Part shown: positions 12,701 through 21,882 of the stretch, one piece after another | Numbering within the stretch: the stretch's first letter is position 1 | How the letters are laid out: each line of letters begins with the position of its first letter | NCBI GenBank assembly: GCA_018066245.1 | Contig: JAGHRT010000004.1 | Location: 124,001-188,000 of the forward strand | Length of the DNA: 64,000 bases | Direction: 5' to 3' | Source: Candidatus Equimonas faecalis | Lineage (GTDB): Bacteria > Bacteroidota > Bacteroidia > Bacteroidales > Bacteroidaceae | Program-made: the position numbers and the translations under genes | The notes under the pieces: model-generated | Databases searched by the model: none | What the model was told of the DNA's origin: nothing | The model's input: the letters and a program-made list of their open reading frames with translations, nothing else

Positions 12701-13116
12701 CCGCCGCCGCCGTGGTGGAGGGTCTCTCGCAGGAACAGATAGCCCAACTTGAGGCCGGCGTGCTGCCCATAGAAGTGGAAGGCACGGCCTACGAACTGAC
12801 GCGTGAAGACGTGGACATCCTCGCCGAGGACATGCCCGGCTGGAGCGTAGCCAGCGAAGGTACGCTGACCGTGGCCCTCGACATTACCATCACTCCAGAG
12901 CTGAAGCAGGAAGGCGACGCCCGCGACATCGTCCGTGCCATACAGACGCTCCGCAAGAGCAGCGGATTTGAAATCACCGACCGCATCAAGGTAACATTGC
13001 CTGCCGAAGCCCGCGAATCGGCTGAAGCCTTCCGCGAATACATCACCACGCAGGTGCTGGCCGTAAGCATGGACTTTGCAGAAGGCATTGAAGGCGTGAA
13101 GATTGAGAAGGCGTAA
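9712..13116 (+). CDS. ileS: Isoleucine--tRNA ligase
   Basis: FFEGPPSANGHPGIHH, GWDTHGLPVE, KMSKRLGNAVDP, YWGTPLPIW. Confidence 0.98.
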   Translation: MSKRFTERASLNLSEVNKEVLSQWDELDLFHRSIDEREDCPSFVFFEGPPSANGHPGIHHVMARTIKDVFCRYKTMQGYQVKRKAGWDTHGLPVELGVEKELGITKEDIGKKVSVDDYNLKCRQNVMMYTQEWTDLSHKMGYWVDMEHPYVTYENSYIESLWWLLQQLYKKGLLYKGYTIQPYSPAAGTGLSSHELNQPGCYRDVKDTTVTAQFKTLPKPLPQGRGLDALYTLGLPVYVLAWTTTPWTLPSNTALCVGPKIDYVAVKGNNPYTGEEAIYILAESRLGVYFQAEEGETLEILWRGKGADLVGLHYEQLMPWVKPCALEGGKAVDKSGEAFRIIPGDYVTTEDGTGIVHIAPTFGADDAKVAKDAGVPSLFIIDKAGDTRPMVDFTGKYFVEDDMDADFRNLCVNETYWKHAGQFVKNAYDPRFNQGGKYDEKAAQKEMDLNVVLCLEMKEEGSAFKIEKHVHNYPHCWRTDKPVLYYPLDSWFIRSTAAKERMMELNDTILWKPESTGTGRFGKWLENLNDWNLSRSRYWGTPLPIWRNRDTKEEICIGSIQELWDEIEKAVAAGVMKSNPFKDKGFVPGDYSEENYHKIDLHRPYVDDIVLVGESGQPLRRELDLIDVWFDSGSMPYAQIHYPFENKELLDSRTVYPADFIAEGVDQTRGWFFTLHAIATMVFDSVAFKAVISNGLVLDKNGQKMSKRLGNAVDPFGAIEQYGSDPLRWYMITNSAPWDNLSFDPDGVKEVSGSSFGKLHQTYGLLAMYANVDGWDNTQEKVPVEERDVLDRWIISALGALTQEVKSAYEDYEPTRAGRAIQTFVIDNLSNWYVRLAKKRLWGEGLNKDKLACYQTLHECLLTISQLMAPIAPFFADRLYKDLGGQADSVHLDKFPVADASLIDGVLNERMERVQKVCSMALSLRKKEKIGVRQPLQQIAIPVTDAAVKEGIEYLQRIILEEVNLKGITFVEGQMIEKKVKPNFRVMGKKFGKQMKAAAAVVEGLSQEQIAQLEAGVLPIEVEGTAYELTREDVDILAEDMPGWSVASEGTLTVALDITITPELKQEGDARDIVRAIQTLRKSSGFEITDRIKVTLPAEARESAEAFREYITTQVLAVSMDFAEGIEGVKIEKA
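10355..10392 (+). repeat. GC-rich palindromic repeat, copy 3, in frame inside ileS
   Basis: AGACCCTACCCAAACCCCTCCCTCAAGGGCGGGGGCT; translated TLPKPLPQGRGL. Confidence 0.8.
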
Positions 13117-13156
13117 AGACGGACAGGACATCAGATTAAAGGACTTACGGTTACGA

Positions 13157-13693
13157 ATGAAACAGCGCACCCTTCTCTCTCTCCTCATCATCCTTTTCGT
13201 CGTTTTGGCCGACCAGTGCATCAAGCACGCGGTGATGGACAACATGATGCTCTATGAACGCGTGGTCGTTACCCCCTGGTTCCACCTGCTCTACACGCAA
13301 AACCAAGGCATGGCCTTCGGCATGTCGTTCTTTGGCACCTGGCTGTTGGCTCTGCTTCGCATCTGTGCCATCGCCGGTTTCGGCTGGTATCTCGTGCGCT
13401 GTATAAGGCGGCACTACCCCATGGGCTTCATCGTATGCATAGCCATGGTGATAGCCGGTGCCTTAGGCAATATCATCGACAACGTGCTGGGCTACGGCAC
13501 AGGCCAGTGGCTGAATGGACACGTCACGGACATGTTCTACTTCCCCCTGTTCCAGTGGCCCGACTGGGTGCCCTTGCTGGGCGGCAACACTTTCTTTGGA
13601 GCCGTGTTCAACTTCGCCGATGCAAGCATCTCGTGCGGAGCAATAGCCCTTATCATCTTCTACCACAAGTTTATGACGCGCAACGATGCGTAA
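13157..13693 (+). CDS. lspA: Lipoprotein signal peptidase II
   Basis: VLADQCIKHAVM, GNIIDNVLGYG, FNFADASISCG; start MKQRTLL. Confidence 0.93.
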   Translation: MKQRTLLSLLIILFVVLADQCIKHAVMDNMMLYERVVVTPWFHLLYTQNQGMAFGMSFFGTWLLALLRICAIAGFGWYLVRCIRRHYPMGFIVCIAMVIAGALGNIIDNVLGYGTGQWLNGHVTDMFYFPLFQWPDWVPLLGGNTFFGAVFNFADASISCGAIALIIFYHKFMTRNDA

Positions 13694-14465
13694 GCCCTCC
13701 CTTCTCCTCGTCGTCCTTTTCATCCTGTCGCTGCTCTGCGCCTGCAACAAGGATACGGAGCATCTGGGCGAAAGCCGCATGGCCGACCTGCTCTACGACC
13801 TCCATCTGGCACAGGCGGTAGCCGACCAGCAGGCATCGGACTCCGCAGCCTACTATGCCGATGCCCTCCGCGCCGCCGTGCTGCAAAAGCACGGGCTCAC
13901 GGAGGAAGAGTTGGCGCAAAGCCTGAGCTACTACACTGGCCACACCGACAAAATGCTGGAGGTCTATAAGCTCATAAGCCTCCGCCACGGCCAATCAGCC
14001 GACGGCGACGACTATCTATTCCAAGGCTTCGGCGCAGGAGGCGACACGCTGGACATCTGGCACGGCGCTTCACACGTCCTCCTCCTTGCCGGCGGGCAAA
14101 ACCAAGCCACGTTCAGCCTTCCGACCGACACACTCGTCCGTGCTGGCGACCGTCTGGAATGGCATCTCACCACAGAGGCTCTCTACCCCGAAGGCGAGCG
14201 CAACGCCTACGCCCACATCCGCATGACCTACGCCGACAGCACCGCCACCCTTACCCCACAAATCAGCGGAACAGGGCGGCAGGTCATCCCGCTTCCCGTA
14301 AGTTCCACCCGAAAGCTCAAGCACATACGCATCAGCATCCTACAGAACGCCACATGGAGCCCCAAGCCCAAGCTCCTCCACCTCTCCCGCATCCATCTGC
14401 TCCGCATACGGCCCAAACAAGAGGCGGAGAAGCCCGACAGCGTGACGCAGGACACCATTCAATAA
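13686..14465 (+). CDS. DUF4296-type lipoprotein
   Basis: LSLLCACNKD lipobox, RMADLLYDLHLAQAVADQ; downstream of lspA. Confidence 0.8.
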   Translation: MRKPSLLLVVLFILSLLCACNKDTEHLGESRMADLLYDLHLAQAVADQQASDSAAYYADALRAAVLQKHGLTEEELAQSLSYYTGHTDKMLEVYKLISLRHGQSADGDDYLFQGFGAGGDTLDIWHGASHVLLLAGGQNQATFSLPTDTLVRAGDRLEWHLTTEALYPEGERNAYAHIRMTYADSTATLTPQISGTGRQVIPLPVSSTRKLKHIRISILQNATWSPKPKLLHLSRIHLLRIRPKQEAEKPDSVTQDTIQ

Positions 14466-14467
14466 GG

Positions 14468-14577
14468 CCATACGGCAGTTCGCACTACTCCATACGGCAG
14501 GAAAAACTACCCTATACGACAGTTCGCACTACTCTATATGACAGTTCGCACTATCCTATAGGGTAGTTTTTCGTACC
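14468..14577. repeat. 22-bp tandem array (5 units)
   Basis: Unit starts 14468, 14490, 14512, 14534, 14556; core CYATAYGRCAGTT. Confidence 0.93.
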
Positions 14578-14836
14578 CCAGGAAGAGCAATTCCTCCCCC
14601 GCCGCCATACGCCCCAGTCAAGCGCCAAAAGCACAGCAGACGGCCCTTAATAAAACTTAAACCGGCAGAAAAGCACGGGCGCAGTTTGAAAACCGGCACC
14701 TAAGCCTCTGAAAAAACACATTTTCCCAGCCGGAAATCCCCCTCTTTCGTTTTTTATTCGTAACTTTGTACGCGGTTGTTGCAGCCATACCCAAGCAAAC
14801 ATTTTCAAACCCTATAAACACAGACAAACCAAAAAA

Positions 14837-16294
14837 ATGAAAAAACTCTTCACCATGCTCCTCGTGGCCGCCATCGCGTGCGGTAGCGCCACCCTCCGCG
14901 CACAGGAAGTGCAAGTGGACCTCAACGAAGTAGAACCACTCACCCCCGAACTCCAAGAACTCGCCCAGCAGACCATCGAACTCAACATGGCCGACCCCGA
15001 CGAAGCCAACAAAGTGTTCGGCAAACTCCTGCGCAAAGTCCGGAAGGACAAGGTGCAGTGCGTATCGGCAGGCAAATTCTTCATCGACCAGAAAATCTAT
15101 CCCTGCGCCAAGCAACTCGCACAGCAGGCCTACACCCTCGACGCCACCTACATACCCGGGCTCAAGCTCAGCGCAGCCGTAGCCCTCATGCGCCGCGACT
15201 ACGGCACCGCCGGCAACAAGGTAGAGGAAATCCTCCTGCAAGACGAAAACAACGTCGAAGCACTCCGCCTCGCCGCGCGTATCTATAAATACGTGAACCC
15301 CTTCGTGGCTGAAGAGTATCTGGGCAAGATTCTCACCATCGACCCCAACAACTGGAACGCCTACAAGGAACTGGGCGACGTGGCCTACAGTCAGGACGAA
15401 TACAAGAAGGCCTGCGAGCAGTATGCCAACTACTTCAAAAACACACCCGCCGCAGAGATGAGCATACTCTCCGCCGAGCAATACTGCAACTCCCTCATCG
15501 CCACCAACCAGTGGGAAACACTCGCCCAGATGGCCACCGTGTTCGAGCCCCTCAAGGACGATGACGTGGTGTTCAAGCGCGCCCGCTTCTACAGCGACAT
15601 CGAAACCTACAAGGAAAGCGAGTCCGCCAACAGCATCAAGTACATCACCGAGAAAATGTACGGCGACAGCACCTACATCTACCGCGACTATGCCTACGCA
15701 GCCAAATTCGCCGAAAACAACGACGACCTCACCGGTGCCATCGAGTACTATAAGAAAGGCATAGCCATCGATGAGAAGCAGCTGCCCGCCTATCAGCAAA
15801 TCGCAAGCCTCTACCGTCGTCTGAAAGACACCGACAGCGCCCTCACCTACTACAACAAATACATGGACCTCAAGGGCGACAAGGCCGACCTCGCCGATGA
15901 GCGCGGCCTCCTGCAAATCTACATCGCAGCCAAAAACTCCGCCGCCACACCCGAAGACAAGCTGGCCTACGCCGAAAAGGGCGATGCCATCGCCCAGCGC
16001 ATCATTACGGAAAAGCCCGACTCCTATCAGGGTCCCTTCTACCGCGCCCAGCTCTGGATGCTCGACACCAAGAACGCCGAAGACAAGCCCTATGAATACT
16101 ATCAGAAGGCCCTCGAACTCCTGGGCGACAATGCCGACTACGACACCGCCATCGTCCAGGCCGCCAACTACTGCGCTTTCTACAACCTCAAGAAAGGCGA
16201 CGACGCAAAGTGCGTAGAATACTGCAACACCATGCTGAAGTACGATCCCGAGAACGCCACCGCCAAGCAGTTCCTCCAGATCATCGGACAGTAA
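14837..16294 (+). CDS. Secreted TPR-repeat protein
   Basis: Signal peptide; repeated TPR-like helices (PNNWNAYKELGDVAYSQDEYKKACEQY). Confidence 0.85.
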   Translation: MKKLFTMLLVAAIACGSATLRAQEVQVDLNEVEPLTPELQELAQQTIELNMADPDEANKVFGKLLRKVRKDKVQCVSAGKFFIDQKIYPCAKQLAQQAYTLDATYIPGLKLSAAVALMRRDYGTAGNKVEEILLQDENNVEALRLAARIYKYVNPFVAEEYLGKILTIDPNNWNAYKELGDVAYSQDEYKKACEQYANYFKNTPAAEMSILSAEQYCNSLIATNQWETLAQMATVFEPLKDDDVVFKRARFYSDIETYKESESANSIKYITEKMYGDSTYIYRDYAYAAKFAENNDDLTGAIEYYKKGIAIDEKQLPAYQQIASLYRRLKDTDSALTYYNKYMDLKGDKADLADERGLLQIYIAAKNSAATPEDKLAYAEKGDAIAQRIITEKPDSYQGPFYRAQLWMLDTKNAEDKPYEYYQKALELLGDNADYDTAIVQAANYCAFYNLKKGDDAKCVEYCNTMLKYDPENATAKQFLQIIGQ

Positions 16295-16389
16295 GCCGGA
16301 GCGCAGTCACCGCCCCTTCATTGCGAAACACTGACCATCAATCACAAACCCTTAATCTTTAACCACTAACAACTCCCTCACAAATCGCT

Positions 16390-18012
16390 ATGAAAAGAAT
16401 AGCCCTTGCATTTGCGGCATTTGCCGTAGCGCTGCTTAGCGTAGCACAAAGCCTGAGCCCCAGCACGAAATGGCACTGGGAAGAAGGCACCATCGTAGTT
16501 GACACCCCCACACGCCCCGCCGGCCAGCAGCACGCCCTCGGCCTCACAGCCACACCGCTGAAGACCGTGCGCGTAGCCTTCGTAGGTCTCGGTATGCGCG
16601 GTCCCGGTGCAGTAAACCGTTTCTGCCACATCCCCGGCGTGCAAATCATAGCCCTCTGCGACTATGAACAGAAGCGTGCCGAAGGCTGCCAGTCCTACCT
16701 CGAAAAGGCCGGCCTCGCCCCCGCCGACATCTACTACGGCGAAAAAGGCTACGAAGAGCTCTGCAAGCGCCCCGACATCGACCTCGTGTATGTAGCCACC
16801 GACTGGGACCACCACTTCCCCGTGGCCAAGTGCGCCCTCCAGAACGGCAAGCACACAGCCATCGAGGTGCCCTCCGCCATGAACCTCGAACAGTGCTGGG
16901 AACTCATCAACCTCAGCGAACAAACCCGCAAGCACTGCATGATACTCGAAAACTGCTGCTACGACTACTACGAAATGAACGCCCTCAACATGGTACAACA
17001 GGGCGTCTTCGGCGAAGTACTGCGCGGTGAAGGTGCCTACATCCACAACCTCGACGACTTCTGGAACTACTACTGGCAGAATCCCGACGGTTCCGACAAG
17101 GAAGGCCTCCACTGGCGCATGAAGTACAACAAGGAGAACCGCGGCGACGTTTACGCCACCCACGGCCTCGGCCCCGTAGCCCAGTGCATGAACATCCACA
17201 GAGGCGACCGCTTCACCACCCTCGTAGCCATGGACACCAAGAGCTCACACGGCAAGGAATGGGTCGAGAAGAAGACGGGCAAGCCCTGCAACGACTTCCG
17301 CAACGGCGACCACACCACCACCCTCATGCGCACCGCCGAGGGCAAGGTCATTGAGATTCAGCACAACGTAATGAACCCCCAGCCCTACAACCGCCTGTTC
17401 AAGCTCGTAGGAACCAAGGGCTACGCCACCAAATACCCCGAAGAGCACTTCGCCCTCGGCGCTGACGCCATGGCCGGCACAGACGCTCCTCAAGTGGATA
17501 AGCTGAACACGCACGAGTTCATGAACGCCCAGCAGCAGGAAGCCCTCGTCAAGAAATACTACCACCCCATCCTTGCCAAGTACGGTGAGCAGGGCCGCGA
17601 GATGGGCCACGGCGGCATGGACTTCATCATGGACAGCCGTCTCGTCTATTGCCTCCAGAACGGACTGCCCCTCGACATGGACGTTTACGACCTTGCCGAA
17701 TGGTGCAGCCTCGCCGAACTCGGTTCCCTCTCCATGGACCACAACTGCGCCAGCGTAGCCTTCCCCGACTTCACCCGTGGCCACTGGAACGATCAGAAGG
17801 GCTTCCGCCACGCCTATGCCACCGCTGAGCAGGAGGCCGCCCAGGAAGCAGCTGCCGCTGCCAGCACTCAGGCTCAGAAGGACGCCACCAAGGCAGCCAA
17901 GCTCTGGGATCTTTACAAGGCTCAGAAGGACGGCAACGCCAAGGCCGTGAAAGCCTATCAGAAGGCCGTAGCTAAATACAACAAGGCCCTGACCAAGGCT
18001 CTCGCCAAGTAG
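16390..18012 (+). CDS. Gfo/Idh/MocA-family oxidoreductase (GH109-like), Ala/Lys-rich C-terminal extension
   Basis: VRVAFVGLGMRGPGAVNRF, DWDHHFPVAKCALQNGKHTAIEVPSAMNLEQCW. Confidence 0.9.
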   Translation: MKRIALAFAAFAVALLSVAQSLSPSTKWHWEEGTIVVDTPTRPAGQQHALGLTATPLKTVRVAFVGLGMRGPGAVNRFCHIPGVQIIALCDYEQKRAEGCQSYLEKAGLAPADIYYGEKGYEELCKRPDIDLVYVATDWDHHFPVAKCALQNGKHTAIEVPSAMNLEQCWELINLSEQTRKHCMILENCCYDYYEMNALNMVQQGVFGEVLRGEGAYIHNLDDFWNYYWQNPDGSDKEGLHWRMKYNKENRGDVYATHGLGPVAQCMNIHRGDRFTTLVAMDTKSSHGKEWVEKKTGKPCNDFRNGDHTTTLMRTAEGKVIEIQHNVMNPQPYNRLFKLVGTKGYATKYPEEHFALGADAMAGTDAPQVDKLNTHEFMNAQQQEALVKKYYHPILAKYGEQGREMGHGGMDFIMDSRLVYCLQNGLPLDMDVYDLAEWCSLAELGSLSMDHNCASVAFPDFTRGHWNDQKGFRHAYATAEQEAAQEAAAAASTQAQKDATKAAKLWDLYKAQKDGNAKAVKAYQKAVAKYNKALTKALAK

Positions 18013-18035
18013 TCAGCCCTCTCCTACCCCACAGC

Positions 18036-18087
18036 AGCGTGGGAGGCAGACGTGCAATCAGCCGTCCGCCTCCCACGCTCCTTTTTA
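18036..18087 (+). terminator. Rho-independent terminator
   Basis: AGCGTGGGAGGC..GCCTCCCACGCT then CCTTTTT. Confidence 0.85.
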
Positions 18088-18135
18088 CCACCCCACGACC
18101 CCGCACATTTCCCCTAAAAAGGAGGAAGAACCATC

Positions 18136-18502
18136 CCATACGACAGGATGAACTACCCTATACGACAGGAAAAACCATCGGCGGACTAAATTGCACTATC
18201 GGCGGATTAGGAACGAGAAGTATGGGTTGCCGCACCTGCGGCCAGCGGATTAGGAACGAGAAGTATTGGCTACCGCACCGGCGGCCGGCGGATTAGGAAC
18301 GAAAAGTATTGGTTGCCGCACATGCGGCCGGCGGATTAGGAACGAAAAGTATTGGTTGCCGCACATGCGGCCGGCGGATTAGGAACGAAAAGTATCGGCT
18401 GCCGCACATGCGGCCGGCGGATTAGGAACGAAAAGTATCGGTTGCCGCACATGCGGCCGGCGGATTAGGAACGAGAAGTATTGGTTGCCGCACCGGCGGC
18501 CG
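18136..18502. repeat. 22/21-bp units running into a 43-bp minisatellite (7 copies)
   Basis: 43-bp units start 18202, 18245, 18288, 18331, 18374, 18417, 18460; each carries GCCGC..GCGGC arms. Confidence 0.97.
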
Positions 18503-18542
18503 GCAGGCTATAAAAGCCCCACCTTGAAATTCCCATCAATTT

Positions 18543-18575
18543 GTTTGGGATTCCCCATGCTTATTCGTAACTTTG
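18543..18575 (+). promoter_or_regulatory. Bacteroidetes-type promoter upstream of holA
   Basis: TTTG, 21 bp, TAACTTTG. Confidence 0.6.
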
Positions 18576-18609
18576 CCAAGCATTATGTACCGACAAAACG
18601 ACACCCCCT

Positions 18610-19647
18610 ATGGCATACGCTAAAAAAGCCCCCTCCGGACCGTCATACGCCAGCATCGCGGCCGACGTAAAGGCCGGCAAGATTGCACCCGTCTATTACC
18701 TGATGGGCGAGGAGGCCTACTTCATCGACAGCCTCTGCGACCTCATCACACAGGCCGTACTGCCCAACGAGGAAGACCGCGACTTCAACCTCCTCACCTT
18801 CTACGGCCCCGACTCCAACGCCGAAGCCATCATCACGGCCGCACGAGGATTGCCCATGATGGGCGACCGCCTGCTCGTAGTCGTCAAGGAAGCCCAAAGC
18901 CTGCGCGACATCGACAAACTGGAGTTCTACCTGCGCCAACCGCCCGCCAGCACCGTACTCGTAATGTGCCACAAAAACGGCACACTCGACCGCCGCAAAA
19001 AAGTGGCCGCACTCATCGACAAAGCAGGCGTGCTGTTCCAATCCGCACGGCCCAACGACAGCGAAATCCTGGCCTTCATTGCCGACTACTCACGCCAGAA
19101 GCACATAGAACTGGAGCCACGCGCCGTGCAAATGATGGCCGAATACATAGGAGCCGACCTCCAGCACATGGCCCGCGAACTGGACAAACTGGCCGTCTCT
19201 CTCCACGGCGAACAACGAGCCATAACCTGCGACACGATTACCGACCTCATCGGAATTTCGCGCCAATACAACATCTTCGAGCTACAGGACGCTATCGGAA
19301 AGCGCGATATAGGAAAAGCCAATGAAATCGTATGTTATTTTGACAGAAACGAGAAGGAAAATCCCATACAGTTAGTCCTCGCTTCACTCCACAAATACTT
19401 CTCAAATTTGCTCCTGGCCTACTATGCTCCGGAGCGCACGGAAAGAGGCATCGCCGCCTACCTCGGCGTGCAGGATTGGCAGGTGAGGAGAAACGTCTTG
19501 CCAGCCATGCGAAACTACTCCGGAACGAAGTGCCTCTACATCCTCAATGCCATCCGCAAGACCGATGCCAAGAGCAAAGGAGTGGATAATCCAAGCACCC
19601 CTTCGGGGGAACTGATGAGGGAACTCATATACTTCATTCTGCACTAA
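18610..19647 (+). CDS. holA: DNA polymerase III subunit delta
   Basis: PVYYLMGEEAYFIDSLCDLI, DLQHMARELDKLAVSL, HKYFSNLLLAYY. Confidence 0.93.
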   Translation: MAYAKKAPSGPSYASIAADVKAGKIAPVYYLMGEEAYFIDSLCDLITQAVLPNEEDRDFNLLTFYGPDSNAEAIITAARGLPMMGDRLLVVVKEAQSLRDIDKLEFYLRQPPASTVLVMCHKNGTLDRRKKVAALIDKAGVLFQSARPNDSEILAFIADYSRQKHIELEPRAVQMMAEYIGADLQHMARELDKLAVSLHGEQRAITCDTITDLIGISRQYNIFELQDAIGKRDIGKANEIVCYFDRNEKENPIQLVLASLHKYFSNLLLAYYAPERTERGIAAYLGVQDWQVRRNVLPAMRNYSGTKCLYILNAIRKTDAKSKGVDNPSTPSGELMRELIYFILH

Positions 19648-19660
19648 TCCGCCCCCTCAA

Positions 19661-19710
19661 AGCCCCTCCGCAAGACCATAAAACAGTCCTGCGGAGGGGT
19701 TTCTTTTTCC
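19661..19710 (+). terminator. Rho-independent terminator after holA
   Basis: CCCCTCCGCA..TGCGGAGGGG then TTTCTTTTT. Confidence 0.85.
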
Positions 19711-20575
19711 CTTACCGACCCGCCAATATCCCGCTCCGACCATCCTCCGCAATCCACCGCTTACCCACACAAGTCCACACGACACCCCTGAAAAGTTGTA
19801 AATCACCTCCCATTTTCCCGCCTTTTAGCCGTATTATCAGCCCGATTTAGCACGTTTCCGGCCTATTTTTTGGCAAAAACTGGCCTGAAAACCCATTTTT
19901 CAGCCCTTTTCCCCCATTTTCCGCTTACACGTTTTTTAGCAGCCTAACATTTGTAAATAAGCGAGTTAGGGTAAATTTAACATTCCTGAGAATCGCGCAG
20001 CTTTCCGCAGCCCTGCCGCACACAAGCCCTACGCAAAAAAACAGAATTTAGCCGAAATTTCGTATTTCCCCAACACGCCGTTAGATTTATTTAACATTCA
20101 CATTTGTTATCGGTTTGGCAATGCGAATTTACATTACGACAGCCCACTTTCAGGTAGTACCGTAAATTACTCGTGTTTGACTTTGTAAATGTAATCTGTG
20201 CGGAAATGTAAACCGTTTAGACTTTACAACTTTGCATTTGTTGATTAGTGCAAATTCTTATTTACTTACGCTTTATTTATTTACTGAAAACTAAGAATAT
20301 AGCACACTTCGTATAAAGTGATAGCCTAATTGTATGAGGAGTTTTGCGGATAAAGATGACCTGTAAGCATTTTCGGACGTGGATTTAGCCGTTATATGGC
20401 ATTACAACCCAGCTAAATGTATTTTAACTCAAAGAGCTTTACTTTATGCCTGTTTAGGTATGTAGAAGTTTAGCTATATGGATTTCCATAAGCTCATCCG
20501 TCTTTCTTTGTCTTTTGATTTCTAAGCCTAAACCTTTGCTATGAAATTTTGATTTATATTTTATTATTTACATTC

Positions 20576-20607
20576 CTTGCTCATGTGATTTTTTTTGTTT
20601 AACTTTG
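20576..20607 (+). promoter_or_regulatory. Bacteroidetes-type promoter for XRE-family gene
   Basis: CTTG, 20 bp, TAACTTTG. Confidence 0.5.
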
Positions 20608-20733
20608 CAAACCCAAACAGAAGGGCAAAAAAAGCCACCCTCCGACGATAAAAACTATCGCGACGAGAGTTTTCACGCCTCTGCCGACAGTTTCCCTTAC
20701 TCCACCGACAATAAAACCAAACCTACCGATAAG

Positions 20734-21264
20734 ATGAAAGATCGCATCTACGCCCTCATGACCCGCTTGGGTCTTTCGCAACAAGAGCTGGCCAGTCGCC
20801 TACAAGTTTCGACGGCTTCCATCTCGAGCATTTTCAAAGGTCGCACCAACCCGACCATCAATCACGTCCTCGCCATCCATCGTGCCTTCCCCGAAATCAA
20901 CGACAGATGGCTGCTCTACGGTGAAGGCGAAATGATGGCTACCACCACCCCACTTTCCCCTGGCACTTCTTCCCCGGCAGAAGATGCCAACGAGCAACTG
21001 GACGACATCGACATGGGCTTCTTCCCCACCGTGGAGACCGCCCCTACCCCCTCCCCCCAAAGCCGTGCGATACCACGTCCGACCCCCCAAACAAACATTC
21101 CCGCTTCCACGCCTCGCCAGGCTTCCAAACAGCCCTCTCAAGAGCCCGATTGCAGAATAAGTTGTATGGCAAAAAATAATGACACGGAATTTCGGCGCGT
21201 AAAAGAGATACGCGTGTTCTACGACGACAACACCTACGAGACCTTTGTTCCCGCCGCAAAATAG
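20734..21264 (+). CDS. XRE-family helix-turn-helix regulator
   Basis: MKDRIYALMTRLGLSQQELASRLQVSTASISSIFKGRTNPTINHVLAIHRAFPEINDRWLLYGEG; start moved in from 20605. Confidence 0.88.
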   Translation: MKDRIYALMTRLGLSQQELASRLQVSTASISSIFKGRTNPTINHVLAIHRAFPEINDRWLLYGEGEMMATTTPLSPGTSSPAEDANEQLDDIDMGFFPTVETAPTPSPQSRAIPRPTPQTNIPASTPRQASKQPSQEPDCRISCMAKNNDTEFRRVKEIRVFYDDNTYETFVPAAK

Positions 21265-21289
21265 TTCGCGGCGGGAATTTCATAACATA

Positions 21290-21418
21290 CGCAGCCAACC
21301 TTCAGAGCAAAATGCAGGAGAGGCACAACATACGCAGCCAACCTTCGGAGCAAAATGCAGGAGAGTCGCAACAAGCGCAGCCAACCTTCGGAGCAAAATG
21401 CAGGAGAGGCACAACAAC
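21290..21418. repeat. 43-bp minisatellite, 3 copies
   Basis: CGCAGCCAACCTTCGGAGCAAAATGCAGGAGAGGCACAACATA-type units at 21290, 21333, 21376. Confidence 0.95.
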
Positions 21419-21809
21419 GGCAAAGGAAGCCCAAAGGCAGACAAGCACACGCTGCACTACTTTTTCTGCTTCAAAATCCTTGGCCCGTAGCCAAGAAAAA
21501 AAAACTTGCTGAATTTTGAGCGATTCTCAGCGAAGGAAAACACGGGACCAGACAGGGAGCTACTCCCCCACCCCTTTCCACCAACCAAGCCGTCTGGGCT
21601 ATCATCAACTCTTCCCCCGAAAAACGTGTTACTCTGGAAACTAAAAACGTCCCCGTATTTTCCGCAACTCCTTTATTACAAATAAGTTATGCTAAAATAC
21701 GAGCGGTATTTTTTATCCTTAAATCAAGCCCGTTTCGCAAGTCCACTTTGCAAAAGCGCAGGTAACCGCAAAGAAATGAGCTGCAATGTATCAATTTCTC
21801 TCCCATAAA

Positions 21810-21841
21810 TTTGGCCGCAATGCCGAGTTAGGCTAATTTTG
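21810..21841 (+). promoter_or_regulatory. Bacteroidetes-type promoter upstream of PAP2 gene
   Basis: TTTG, 20 bp, TAATTTTG. Confidence 0.6.
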
Positions 21842-21882
21842 CAGCCGTTACACAATTCCACTAACCCTTAAACCTAAAAATC

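Noticed and set aside
11398-13245. 615-aa antisense ORF on minus strand
   Set aside because: Entirely antisense to ileS; low-complexity His/Val/Leu-rich translation caused by GC-rich codon structure.
14657-15916. 419-aa antisense ORF on minus strand
   Set aside because: Mirror of the TPR gene; valine/glycine-rich shadow ORF without start context.
17840-18012. Ala/Lys-rich C-terminus of the Gfo/Idh/MocA protein as a repeat insertion
   Set aside because: Low-complexity helix but no match to the dispersed repeat families seen elsewhere in the window.
18202-18502. 43-bp array as a CRISPR array
   Set aside because: The whole 43-bp unit is repeated with no unique spacers, and there are no cas genes nearby.
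20605-20733. N-terminal extension of the XRE regulator ORF
   Set aside because: Overlaps the TAACTTTG -7 element; the HTH domain starts at MKDRIYAL (20734).
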